DNA of 64,000 bases. Origin: Cryptomeria japonica (Eukaryota; Streptophyta; Pinopsida; Cupressales; Cupressaceae). The notes beneath the pieces were generated by a model. That model was not told the origin of the DNA and ran no database searches. It saw only the letters and a program-made list of their open reading frames with translations. The stretch spans positions 184,313,451 through 184,377,450 of the forward strand of contig NC_081413.1 of the NCBI RefSeq assembly GCF_030272615.1, in the 5' to 3' direction. Each line of letters opens with the position of its first letter. The stretch's first letter is position 1. Positions 23,345 through 33,474 of the stretch are shown piece after piece. Made by a program: the position numbers and the translations under genes.

Positions 23345-25330
23345 TGGTACAGACCCCCCTTTAAATCTTGGGTGCATGGTGAGAAGAGAACTGTTTCAAA
23401 TTGGCTGTTTCAAATTGGATGTTTCCGCTTAGGAGAAGCTGCCAAAGAATATTGCAGCTTAAAAAGGGAAGCTGCCACCAAAGGAACCTATCAACAAGGT
23501 AGTGTGTGCTCTCAGGCTGCATGTAAGCGGTTAACCACCACTTGCTTCCGTGGATATAGGACTGATGGAGAATGTAGGCTTAAATCTGTTCAAAGATGCA
23601 TTGTTGTCCTGCCCTATGTTTTGAGGTACCTCTGTGCTCTAGCCTGCGAGCAAAACTAAAGTTCCCTAATTGAGCATTAAAGGAGGAATTGAGTGTCTCT
23701 GTTTTGAAGAGATCTCTGTTTCTTAGTAATGTTTTGTACTATGCTGAATCGTAGCCTGCACTAAAAGTAAAAGTGAGAAGCCACGAACAACTCCATGCAC
23801 CCCTTGTAAGATTCTCAAATCTAGAGCTGACCAAGGTGAAGTCAGTGAGGCCACCTACAACATTGGTAGCTTTGTCCATTGCTATTTACTGTATTGAAGA
23901 AATGAAGAAAGACTGTGATGCGGTGTCAGGGGATTCAATCTGCCTACAATCTGAAAGAGAATGTCAGGTAAGAGTGATGCAGAGCATCCTGCCTACCTGT
24001 GGTAAAATGGGAGCATCGAAATAGAGTATGGATTTCTATCAAAGCATAACGGAGAGGGGAATTTTGTCAGATATTTAAAATGGGGAATTAAATAAAGACA
24101 GTGAGCCTTTTGTCAGAACGCCTCAACGAAATGGAATATATGTGCAGATTGGATTTGTAAAGAAGGCTTTACACTTGACAGGCATAATATCAAATTCCAA
24201 AACCATGGCCAACATTCTTCCTAGGTGTAGAAACTCTGTGGCTGGCAGTTTGTAACGGAAACACCAACAATAGAAGAGAAATATATCAAGGCAGAACAAT
24301 AAAAGATTACAGAAGATGGAATCGATGGAATAGAGGAGTATGGTTCTGCATAGAGGTAATACCAGCCAATAAGGTGGAGCTGCGTGGCAAATGAACAGAT
24401 TGGGGTTACATAACATCATTGAATGAAAATTTGAAGATCTGCAGATAAAACTAAAATAAGAAGATAGGGCTGCGTTAATAAGAGGGAGGTGATTTGCATT
24501 GGAGGGGAGGAGTCCTAAGGGAAGGCACCGACTAATTTGTTGTATCAGCGAAGAAGTAAAATGTGTGGGGCTTCGCATCTAGTGAGAGAAGTATTGTGAG
24601 GTTTAAGGGAGTTGAAATGAGCACAGAGAAGAGTGTGTTGACATGGGCAATTAGAATGTGGGCTTTTGGCATGAGAATAGAGTGAAAGCAAATGCCATCA
24701 CAGAGAATGGTAGCTGAGGTTTATGCTAAGTTTATGAAATGTTATGTATGGGGAAAGGCCAATGCTTGTAAATTTGTGTTTGCAGAATTAATAGAAATAA
24801 CCGCAGAATATTGGTAGTGCTGATTTCATTGAAGATGAGGCACTTATCTTATTTTGAAGATGTCTATACTTTAAAGATAGGGAGGGATGTAGTAGAAACT
24901 AGATAGATGCTCAATAGTCTGAGGTGCTTGTGGATCAAAGAAACTATACTATCTTATTTTGAAGATGTCTATATTTTAAAGATAGGGAGGGATGTAGTAG
25001 AAACTAGATAGATGCTCAATAGTCTGAGGTGCTTGTGAATCAAAGAAACTATACCTCATTGGAGTTATAATACATACATATGAAGATTGGTGTCCAACAG
25101 TTAAGAGGATCCAAACTCTGGAAGTTTAGCGTCACACCTTTACAAAGGTGATGAAACACTTTATGTGCAAATGGTCTCCAATGATGTTGGAAACTTGGAT
25201 TACTGCTAGCTGATTATACTTGTAACTGGAAGTAGTTTGAAAAGTCTTACTGATCCAAGAACAACTTCTGCATAATCTATTGTCTTGTTCCATGTTGTCA
25301 ATCAGTTCATTTTGTAGCATTAAAAGTGGG
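23345..25330 (+). pseudogene. copia internal region with integrase scrap
   Basis: Around 24050-24130 the plus strand reads RGEFCQIFK, then after a frameshift NGELNKDSEPFVRTPQRNG. This matches the copia integrase block RGGEF...F...NGI...TPQQNG in order and spacing. Nothing else in gag-pol is recognisable. Open frames at 23318-23659 (Cys-rich) and 23773-24024 have no family I know. Confidence 0.5.
24846..25055 (+). repeat. 105-bp tandem duplication
   Basis: Two units starting ATCTTATTTTGAAGATGTC at 24846 and 24951 that differ at only a few positions, so the duplication is younger than the element around it. Confidence 0.9.
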
Positions 25331-25606
25331 TGTTGGAATATACACTCCAACAGAACTGCAGTATATTGAAATCTGACAATCAGAGATTGTAGACGTGTCC
25401 ATTTAGTTGTCTGTTAGGTTAAGTTCTTGTTATTAGTCTCTTGGCTGCTGTCAAGTAAATCCAGTTAGCTGTCAATCAGCTATAGTTTGTTGTCAAAACA
25501 ATTACCAGCTTTATAGGATTATTGTTGAGGTACTTAAATCTCTATATATAAAAAAATCGATGAATAGAATAATTAGCTAGTGTTTCAGCCATTTCATTTC
25601 TTACTT
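25331..25606 (+). repeat. 3' LTR of the deleted copia element
   Basis: Partner of 23075-23344. TAATG follows at 25607-25611. Confidence 0.8.
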
Positions 25607-25610
25607 TAAT

Positions 25611-27010
25611 GTGAATTATTTGATCATAAAAAATGATGGATTGTTATCTTATTTTAATTAATCAGAACTTACTTTTTGAATGTTAAATTGTTTGATATTT
25701 TAAATTAGCCAGTGCAAATTATAATCATAGTAGTCTATGAGGACAAATCTCACTCAGGAATTCCGTCAACAGTTAGGAAACATATCTCAAATCGTTCTAC
25801 CTCAAATACAAAATCAGAATCAAGATAAAAAAGATGTATCAGGTCTGAACCCATTTTGTATCTTGTGGGCACGGACTTATTTACCCTCTGTGAGCTCTGC
25901 ATGAGACAAACATAGATGAAAGACACAGATGATATATTGAATTCAAATTATGCAAAGCCCCTTGCCTGCAGAAATCTTTGACAGTGTAATTCTTACTTTC
26001 TTAGCACTTGAGCTTTTTCTGTTTCAAGCACAATTGCCCCAATTTTCTTGTGTTGGGGCTGAAACGGTTGCCCAGATAAAAAGCACAGCAAATTATTATA
26101 TATACCTTTTCTTAAGTCACATGAATGGAGAATTAAAATCAATTTACTTTTAAATATAAATCTATCAGAGACAAAATCTTCACAAACAATCTGAATTTGA
26201 TTATGTAAATATTTTTCCATCCACAATCAAATCCAAAAACTTCAAGTTGATATAAATCCATATACTAAACTATAAAAGCTAGATATTCTATTCCCAAATT
26301 TAAATGTGATCTATTGAGGCCTTGGATTAAAGGCATGTAAATTACTTGATCATAAAAATGGTGGATACTTATCTAATTAATGAATCAAAATTTACTTTTG
26401 ACTGTTGAATCGTTTGATTTTTAAGAATAGCCAATGCAAATTATAATCATAGTAGTCTATGAGAAGTAGAACACATCTCACTCAAGAATTTCATCAACAG
26501 TTAGAAAACATCTATCCAATCACCTTGAATACAGAATCAGAATCAAGTTCTAAATGGATATATCAGGTATTAATCCATTTTGTATCCTGTGGGAAGGGAC
26601 TAATTTACCCTCTGGGAAGGCTTCCTTTTTAGCTCTGCATAAGACAAACTAGATGAAAGACACAAGTTGGTATATTGAATTCAAATTATGCAAAGCCTCT
26701 TTGAGTCCCCCTTCCTGCAGAAATTTTTGACAGTTAATACTTGCACAAGTTTGTCTGGTTCGAGCACAATTGCCCTAATTTTCTTGTGTTGGGGTGGGGT
26801 TGAAACTGTCGCTCAGATAAAAAGCATAGGAAATTATCATATATACCTTTTCTTAAGTCACATGAATGGTGAATTAAAATCAATTTACTTTTAAATTCAT
26901 CGGAGACATAAAAATTTCACCAACTGTCTGGATTTGACTATGAAGTGTTCTTCCGTCCACAATCAAATCCAAAAAAAACTCCAAAACTAACAAAAATCCA
27001 TATACTAACC
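25611..27010. repeat. 0.7 kb tandem duplication downstream of the DUF688-like gene
   Basis: 25611-26335 and 26336-27010 align along their length: TTGATCATAAAAA, AATTATAATCATAGTAGTCT, ATTGAATTCAAATTATGCAA, GATAAAAAGCA, TTAAGTCACATGAATGG and AATCCATATACTAA occur in both in the same order. The end of a third copy (GATCYATTGAGGC..TTAAAGGCA) lies at 23009-23070, just left of the deleted copia element, so that element inserted into the repeated region. Confidence 0.8.
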
Positions 27011-27055
27011 CATAAAATCTAAAAACACCCAAGGTGAGGCACTTTCAATTTCTGA

Positions 27056-27061
27056 TTTATT
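27056..27061 (-). terminator. poly(A) signal AATAAA for the DUF688-like gene
   Basis: AATAAA on the minus strand, about 170 bases after the stop codon at 27231. Confidence 0.4.
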
Positions 27062-27230
27062 GTATCCTCTATATACTGAGATTTGAATTCCTTGGTCCAG
27101 AGAAAGCAAATGAATCTCACAAGAACCTCATCATTAAACTGGATGGTGAGAAATTCACATATAACATTTGATGCAGCATTGCATCTAATGTAAACCAAAG
27201 GGATCTTCACCAATTGCCATTACAAAACCC

Positions 27231-28079
27231 CTATATACTCTTTCGAGGCATAATGAATTTACCTATGGAATGAGATGCCTCACTTATACTCCTACGAGCT
27301 GGCACGATAAAATTACTTATCCTTGCAGATGTTTCACATGCCACATGCTTGGATTTATCCTTAACTTTCCTTCCGAATAAGGTGTTCTTTATCTTATGAA
27401 ATAGACCTCTTTTCCTCCTTGTAGTAGAAGACCCATCTGGCATATTGGCTTCAATCTCATCTCTGGCTTGAAATGGAGGAGGAGTTAGAACCCTAAACTT
27501 CAATGAATCCTTCTTGGCATTGGCATTAGCATTAGCCCTAGAAGTCCCTGGCTTAGCTTCCCATCCAAAGGGAACTCCCACCCCTGGAGCTCTGCCATCC
27601 TGAACTTCAAAAGACTGCCCTGCTTCTTCATCCCTGGCCAAAAGTTTACTAAAAAAACTTGTACCTCCTCCTCCCATCTCCAGCTTCACTTCTTGATCTT
27701 TTTCTTCTCTTTGAAATAAGAGTCTTCCCTCATATGTTTCCCTTTTACCCATGTTTTCAAAAACATTCAAGGGTACAATACAGGAAGGCCCAAAGTTCAC
27801 TGAATGCCCAAATCGTTCATCCCTTGCCATGAAGACTTTATTGAGAAATCTGTCATCTTCTTCTCCCATTTCCACCTTCATTATATCCTCCTCCTCCTCA
27901 TCTCCTTTTTCAAGTAGTCTGATTTCTCTCATATTGGCTTGCCAACTATGATGCACACTAGGAATGTCTTTATCAAAATCTAAGGGCAGAATAACTAGAG
28001 GCCCGTAATTTGCTAAATAATCATCTGTCATCTCGTCATCCATTGTTCCTCCGTACTGAAAGCAAGATAATTCAAACAT
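27231..28079 (-). CDS. VPFxWE-motif (DUF688-like) plant protein
   Basis: Intact single-exon frame of 282 codons, the only clean host-like gene here. Residues about 165-180 read GVGVPFGWEAKPGTSR, followed by LTPPPFQARDE. The VPF.WE..PG signature with a Pro-rich continuation is that of the plant DUF688 family, whose biochemical role is unknown. The N-terminal half is acidic (EEEEDIMKVEMGEEDD, near 60) and repeats an element of the form RFLNKVFMARDERFG / FFSKLLARDEEAGQS. The C-terminus is basic (RRKRGLFHKIKNTLFGRKVK near 222), possibly a nuclear or nucleic-acid-binding tail. No signal peptide or membrane segment is seen. A second Met at codon 13 (28043) has a better context (ACAATGG) and may be the true start. 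The frame is uninterrupted while all neighbours are broken, so selection is likely. Confidence 0.75.
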   Translation of the reverse strand: MFELSCFQYGGTMDDEMTDDYLANYGPLVILPLDFDKDIPSVHHSWQANMREIRLLEKGDEEEEDIMKVEMGEEDDRFLNKVFMARDERFGHSVNFGPSCIVPLNVFENMGKRETYEGRLLFQREEKDQEVKLEMGGGGTSFFSKLLARDEEAGQSFEVQDGRAPGVGVPFGWEAKPGTSRANANANAKKDSLKFRVLTPPPFQARDEIEANMPDGSSTTRRKRGLFHKIKNTLFGRKVKDKSKHVACETSARISNFIVPARRSISEASHSIGKFIMPRKSI

Positions 28080-28380
28080 TTTTCATTTGCTGATGGATAT
28101 ACAGTGTGTATACATCTTGGACCTCTGCAATTTGAGAAGCTCACTGTGACGGCATGCGATGGAGGAATTCTCAATTCTCATATAAGATGTTCGTGATATA
28201 ACGATATGATAGGATTTTTTTTTCGGGTTTATTGTTTACTGCGCTGCCAACTTTCATTAATGCGAGGAGGTATGAAATTAAATTTTCAGGTTGGTTTAAA
28301 TTTAGTTAAATACCTTGGCTATTGTATTGAACTAAAAAATAGTGTATAAATATCTATTATATATGATAACAGTAACTTTT
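28080..28380 (-). promoter_or_regulatory. putative promoter region of the DUF688-like gene
   Basis: Upstream side of the minus-strand gene. A TTATATGA word about 100 bases upstream (reverse complement near 28180) could serve as TATA. No stronger motif is seen. Confidence 0.25.
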
Positions 28381-28535
28381 TTATTATTTTATTTAAAATT
28401 TTATTATTTCATATTGTTTTTGATTATATAAATTGGAAAAAAGTTTTGAACATTTTTATTATTTTATATTATTTTATTTAAGATTTTGTTATTTCATGTT
28501 GTTTTTGATTATATAAATTGGAAAAAAGTTTTGAT
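28369..28535. repeat. 85-bp AT-rich tandem duplication
   Basis: Two copies of TTATTATTTTATTTAARATT ... GATTATATAAATTGGAAAAA with a period of 85, differing at a few bases. Confidence 0.85.
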
Positions 28536-31430
28536 CTTACAAAGTAAAGTTAGGAAGCTAAGTAGGGTCCCAATCTTATATAAAGCTCCCCATTTCATGT
28601 TATTGTCTTCTATATGATAGATATTCGTGCACTTAGCTTTTTATTTATATTTAATATTTAGCAATTGTTATTTAATTATTATTTTCATACATATAATATT
28701 TATATTATAGTTATATTTATTACATTCAATATGCTATAAATTATTAAATAAATATAATTAAAAATATTGAATAGCTCAAAATCTAGTGTCACACTTCAAG
28801 ATTAATTATAACTTTTTAAAACTATTTGATATTTTTTAATCAATAAAATGATAATGTCATATACTTCACATTAATTTGGAATATTTCTCACTTATTTTTT
28901 ACATTACATAGAGTCCAAACATAGAATAAACGAACAAGTTACAAAGATGGGACACCCCATAACATTCATTTATCACAACAACTTCTTTATGTTTAAAGCT
29001 TTCATCAAAGGATTGCAACATTTTACAATATGTTCACCTTCTCAATCACTACCCTTTTTCCTCTACCTTGTTGAAAATAAAATCATTCTACATATCAATG
29101 TGTCTTTTCAACATGTGAAAAGTTGGCTTCTTGTCTAAATTAAGACCACCACAAATATCAAAGTAAATCCTCACAAACTAGTGTCTTAAGAAAATATATA
29201 AACATAATATAGGAAGCCACAATGCCTCTATACAAGTACAAATAAATTACATGTACTTAGATTCTATATTTTAAAGATATATCATAGTCTATTTCTTTCT
29301 CATACAACATATTGCACCACCATAGCCTATTTCTTTCTCATACAACTTATTGCACCACTCAATAGGTTAAACATATATCCACTAGTAAGTCTTCTATTTT
29401 CAAGATCACTTGGACCTATAAGAAATCTAATAGCTTAACTAACCTTCCATGTGAAAAGAGAAGGGGTTGAATGAGAGAGAAAAGAGAGTTTAAAAAAGAG
29501 ATAGAAAGATAGAAAGAGGTCTTATTAGCATTGTATTGATGCAAGGAGACCCTCCCTCTCAAACCACACTTGCAAATCCACAAATGATTTGACTTAAAAA
29601 TAATGTAGGGTACTCCTCTATCACAAATGAATTCAGAAACAACAAAAGATTAATTAGGAAACAAGAACTTTACTTTCTATTGATTATCCATAAAGAAAGT
29701 ACAACAATGTTGTTATAAACTACAAAGCTTTCAACCTCAAAGGCAACAAACATCAATCTGAAATATAATTTCAAAATCAACAACACCTTATATAATATCA
29801 GTAACATATGCAAGAGGAAACTGCAAGGAATTCATCAACCTTCAAATCCAAAAATAATCCTTCAACTCTTGAGCCTCAATTTGATATTTAACTTGCAAAC
29901 TGAAAAAAGCCCCATCTCCAACTCATCCCCTCAATATATGGACTCATGTAGGCTCAAAATACAACCATAAAATATTACCATGGGTCAAAATAGGGTTCCA
30001 AAAAACCATGGTAAAAATCCTTACGACCCTAACTTAATGGATAACTTTTAAACATAGTAAATTGTTTTACATGACCTCCACATGGCTACTACTTCCTTAT
30101 CCAGTCAATTGGTTGTCATGAAGATTCTCTATAACTCCTCCAAGACCCAAGAATAACACATGAAAAGACATGCAAGTTTTGGTTCTTCAATTTGGGAAGC
30201 ATGCAAGTGACATGGGTTAACATGCATAGGCATGCAAGACAAAAGTCACTAACTTCCAAAATAGATGCCTATGATTAGTATTCTTTCAAAATGCTCTTTC
30301 AACCACTGTTAACAAGTGATCAGAAATTACTTAAACCTTCCAAAGTGGGTGAATTGGTCAAGGATTCATTCATTATGCCTTGTAACCTCCACTGACTTGT
30401 GCCCAATTCCACTGTAAGGTGCCACCTTAAGGGCTTGGCCAAATATTTAGGCCCCAAAAATATTAAATTTATTTATCAAAACATTATTCCAGATATAGCA
30501 TAAAAATTAAATAAAATATTTTTTGGTCGATGCAAGATTTCCCTTACACCACCGAATACTCTTGCATCATGTACTTAAGTTTAGCTATTCAACTAAATGA
30601 GCTTAAGTTTAGCTATTCAACTAAATCAGCAAATTCTGAACTTCAATGATAAATTGAACATAGTTACACTCCAAATTTGAAGATGCAAAAAGAACAAGAG
30701 TCAGAGTGCTTCGAGTCTACTTTCTAAACTACTAATTTATTTTGAAAATGGTGGAGATTAAGGGCTTCAAAAAGGGGGCTCACAAAAAGTTGTCCTATTT
30801 TTATGCAGAAAACATAACATAGCGTTTGTTGTGGCCCCCCTAAAATGTTAACTTTTCTCTTGAATTTTTAAAATCACTTCAGTGATAAATTAGCTAACGC
30901 CTTGTAGTTTATGCCGAATTTTTTGGCTAATTTTTTAATGAGTATATGATTTTTTTACTAATTTTCGAAGTGGACACATCCTAAAAAATAGAAATTTGAG
31001 CGTGCTCCCCCCTAAAATCATTGAAAATTAATCAATTTTTTTTTTAAAGCTGTGTAGAGTGGAGTCTAGTTTCTAAAAATGTGTTTTTTCAAAATCTGAT
31101 GAACATGTAAAAAACTATACCCAAAATAGCACACGTTGGTTTTTGACCAAAAACGGACACACCAACAAAAGAAATTAAAGATGGAAGCCTTAACAAAATC
31201 AAAATTTGAAATAAATTACATGGTTGGATAGCTAAGAGGGAGCTTAAGATCGCTATGGATTTTTTTAGTTGCATTGAAACACGTGCAAACCTGATGGAGA
31301 GCACAACCAAAAATATGTCAAAATTTTCAATCTTTTGATAAAAACACATCTCTGGCCTGAAATGGTCATCCAAACCTTTGGGTTGGATACCCAAGGCAAA
31401 TCCAACCCATGGTGTTTCCCAAAGAGAGTC
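28536..31430. other. AT-rich intergenic spacer with two small tandem duplications
   Basis: No gene is supported; the open frames are short and unrelated to known families. Two exact-looking duplications occur: a 38-bp unit at 29283-29358 (CATAGYCTATTTCTTTCTC) and a 28-bp unit at 30574-30629 (CTTAAGTTTAGCTATTCAAC). Confidence 0.5.
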
Positions 31431-31589
31431 ATTTGGTGTACACCAAATATGGTGCTCTCCCTATTTGGTGCACGCCAAATGTGAACAATGAGTTTTTCCC
31501 ATTTTGTGTGCACTAAACTTGGTGCTAGTCATCTGGGAAAAGTCCATTTTTCACATTTTGTGCACACCAAATAGGGAGAGCGCCAAATG
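31431..31589. repeat. nested palindromes built from TTTGGTGC words
   Basis: ATTTGGTGTACACCAAAT at 31431-31448 is a perfect 18-bp palindrome. 31446-31501 and 31534-31589 form an imperfect inverted repeat of about 56 bases per arm (GCTCTCCCTATTTGGTG in both) around a 32-base loop. A related 36-bp palindrome lies at 58065. This could be the end of a foldback or MITE-type element; no target duplication was found. Confidence 0.75.
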
Positions 31590-31675
31590 TTTAGCATTGA
31601 AACAATGTTTAAGATTCTTGCATTCTTTGTTAGTTTAATTGAATGTTTGAAACTCAATTTACACTCAAACTCTCT

Positions 31676-31680
<5 letters not shown>

Positions 31681-31721
<41 letters not shown>

Positions 31722-31969
31722 TCCTGTCTACCTCATGTTCCCTCCTTAGCCCCATCTCTACCCTTGCCTCCCTCTCACATTGATTCTCTTAACACTTACC
31801 TATTCCTCCCACCCTCTCTCCCCATCTATACCCATATCTCCTTGCCTCTTTACCTCAATACCTATCCCTTCCTATCTCATTAGCTATCTCTCTCCTTCTA
31901 TATCTATCTCTACCTATTATATCTCTCACCTATCCCTCCTAAGGCTCTAAGTATGTCACCTCTATTTCT
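31681..31969. repeat. (TC)n microsatellite and polypyrimidine tract
   Basis: An unbroken (TC)19 run at 31681-31718 followed by pyrimidine-rich sequence (CCCTCCTTAGCCCC, CTCTCTCCCC). It continues across the copia insertion at 40911-41156, so the copia element landed inside it. Confidence 0.9.
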
Positions 31970-32473
31970 TGTTGGCATTATGTGAACTGGTATGAGTACA
32001 TAATGACATTATGTGTTGTCATTGATGTCAATATGATGAAGAGAAGAGAACCGATATAACACTGTGAACTGACATTTGTGCCAAAGTGAAGCGGTGTGTT
32101 TGTTCAAGGTGAACCAACATATGGTTATGGGAACCGGCACATGGAAGCGTTGTATGACTACCAGTTGGTAGTCTCAACTTCAGGGTTTCCGGTTGAAGTG
32201 CTTCAAGCCTGTGTGGCTCAATCGGTGACTTTGTGTGATGAGTCAACATGATAACGAAGAATAGATCGTGTTGCCACGTATGCCTTATGTGCGTGAAGGA
32301 TCTTGCATGAAGGAGATTGTTCCTATCTACCTCGAGAATGTGCGAAGTCTGTAAATGGTGATAACATGTGATGGGTTATCAGCCGCCATGAAATCAGTGG
32401 AAAACGAACGATGGAGATTAATGTAGTGTGCTCAACGGTCAGGATTGAATCGTTTGAATTCCTTAACCTAATA

Positions 32474-32523
32474 GGTTTAGGGTTTAGGGTTTATGCTACC
32501 GACCTATCTGTTTTCCTATAAGG
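32474..32523 (+). promoter_or_regulatory. LTR core promoter: telo-box repeats and TATA box
   Basis: Two and a half plant telomere-type TTTAGGG units end about 25 bases upstream of TATAAG (32517-32522). The same arrangement is kept in the 3' LTR at 39975-40023. Telo-boxes are known plant promoter elements; use here is inferred. Confidence 0.6.
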
Positions 32524-32743
32524 TCGATGTTGTGATTCTTTCTAGGGTTGCTGGCAAAAGTTGTGTGTGTGTATCCAAGAGAAGAGATACGTGATTCTTT
32601 TCAGACCAGAGGAGAGAAGTGATACCTGCAGAGTGTAAGTGCAGAAGGTGAAGAGGAGCTTAAGCGGATCTACATTGGCATTGAGTTTTGTTACCAGATC
32701 ATTGTAATACCTGTTGATCTCTAACCACTTTAATAGTTGAGAA

Positions 32744-32985
32744 ATCCCTTAACAGGGTAGCTTTAACCGGCTTGCTGTAAATCCTTTAACAGGGTGACTC
32801 AAAACCATTGAGTTCTTGAAATCCTCTAACAAGGTAACCTTTAATAGGGTTTAACCCTTAACCGGGTATTCTAGCCATCCCTTAACCGGGTGATCCCTAA
32901 CAGGATCAGTTCCTAACAGAACCTATTGTATCAGTCTTTAATCGGACAAGGCTCCTAATAGAGCGGACTTCTAAAGAGTTCAAAA
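32744..32985 (+). repeat. array of mini-hairpins with YTAACA loops (5' LTR)
   Basis: Successive units: CCC-TTAACA-GGG (32746-32757), CCT-TTAACA-GGG, CCT-CTAACA-AGG, AACCT-TTAATA-GGGTT, ACCC-TTAACC-GGGT, CCC-TTAACC-GGG, TGATCC-CTAACA-GGATCA (32891-32908), GTTC-CTAACA-GAAC (32909-32922), GTCT-TTAATC-GGAC, GCTC-CTAATA-GAGC (32951-32964) and a final ACT..AGT. All lie downstream of the TATA box, so within the leader RNA. Confidence 0.8.
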
Positions 32986-33405
32986 ACAAGCTTGTGGGTA
33001 CCCACCGTGGTTTTTCCCAGTTGGGTTTCCACGTGAAAAATATGTGTGTCATGTGTGATGTCTTCTTCATGTGATGCTATGTTGTTTTCTATTAAGTGGT
33101 GAATCATGTTAATCTAGTTGCTTATATGTATATCTTTGATGGTAGATTACTTGTTCATGCATTAGGGTGAAATGGAAATGAAGTGTTAGATTGTATGAGA
33201 AGATAAGTGTCAACCAGTTTATGCTTGTCTCAACTATTATGGGTTTTGCCGGTTGTACTCTGTTTAAGGACCGGTGTTACTGTTTGTCTGTTAATGCACA
33301 GTGTCTGCAGACAAACTGGTTCAAGAGTGTGTTTTTGTCTGTACTGATTCGCCCCCCCCTCTCAGTACTGGTTTGGTACTATTCGTTCATCATTGAGTTA
33401 TCAAT

Positions 33406-33417
33406 TGGTATCAGAGC
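33406..33417 (+). promoter_or_regulatory. primer binding site (initiator tRNA-Met) of the copia element
   Basis: TGGTATCAGAGC, an exact match to the plant initiator tRNA-Met primer site, two bases after the LTR end. Confidence 0.95.
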
Positions 33418-33474
33418 ACCCTCCAGGTCCTCTGTGTTATAAGCTTAACCGCTTGAGGTAAAGATCCCAGTCTA

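Larger units (their letters stand above)
23075..25606 (+). mobile_element. internally deleted Ty1/copia element
   Basis: LTRs at 23075-23344 and 25331-25606 are clear direct copies that begin TGTTGGAATATACACTCC, itself a short inverted repeat with CCAACA. The first is followed at once by TGGTACAGACC (PBS-like). The second is preceded at once by AAAAGTGGG (PPT-like). TAATG occurs directly before the first LTR and after the second, a likely 5-bp target duplication. Only about 2 kb lies inside, with an integrase scrap near 24050-24130 and a 105-bp tandem duplication. Confidence 0.75.
31970..33403 (+). repeat. 5' LTR of the copia element
   Basis: Carries a telo-box run GGTTTAGGGTTTAGGGTTT (32474-32492), a TATA box CCTATAAGG (32515-32523), the hairpin array (about 32744-32985), then GTGGTTTTTCCC..GGGTTTCCACGTG and a C run (33353-33360) before the end GAGTTATCA. 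Confidence 0.95.

Noticed and set aside
24123-24578. 151-codon minus-strand frame
   Set aside because: Lies opposite the copia integrase scrap in the deleted element, with no recognisable domain.
31529-31883. Arg-Glu repeat frame (minus) and Ser-Leu repeat frame (plus)
   Set aside because: Both are translations of the (TC)n microsatellite.
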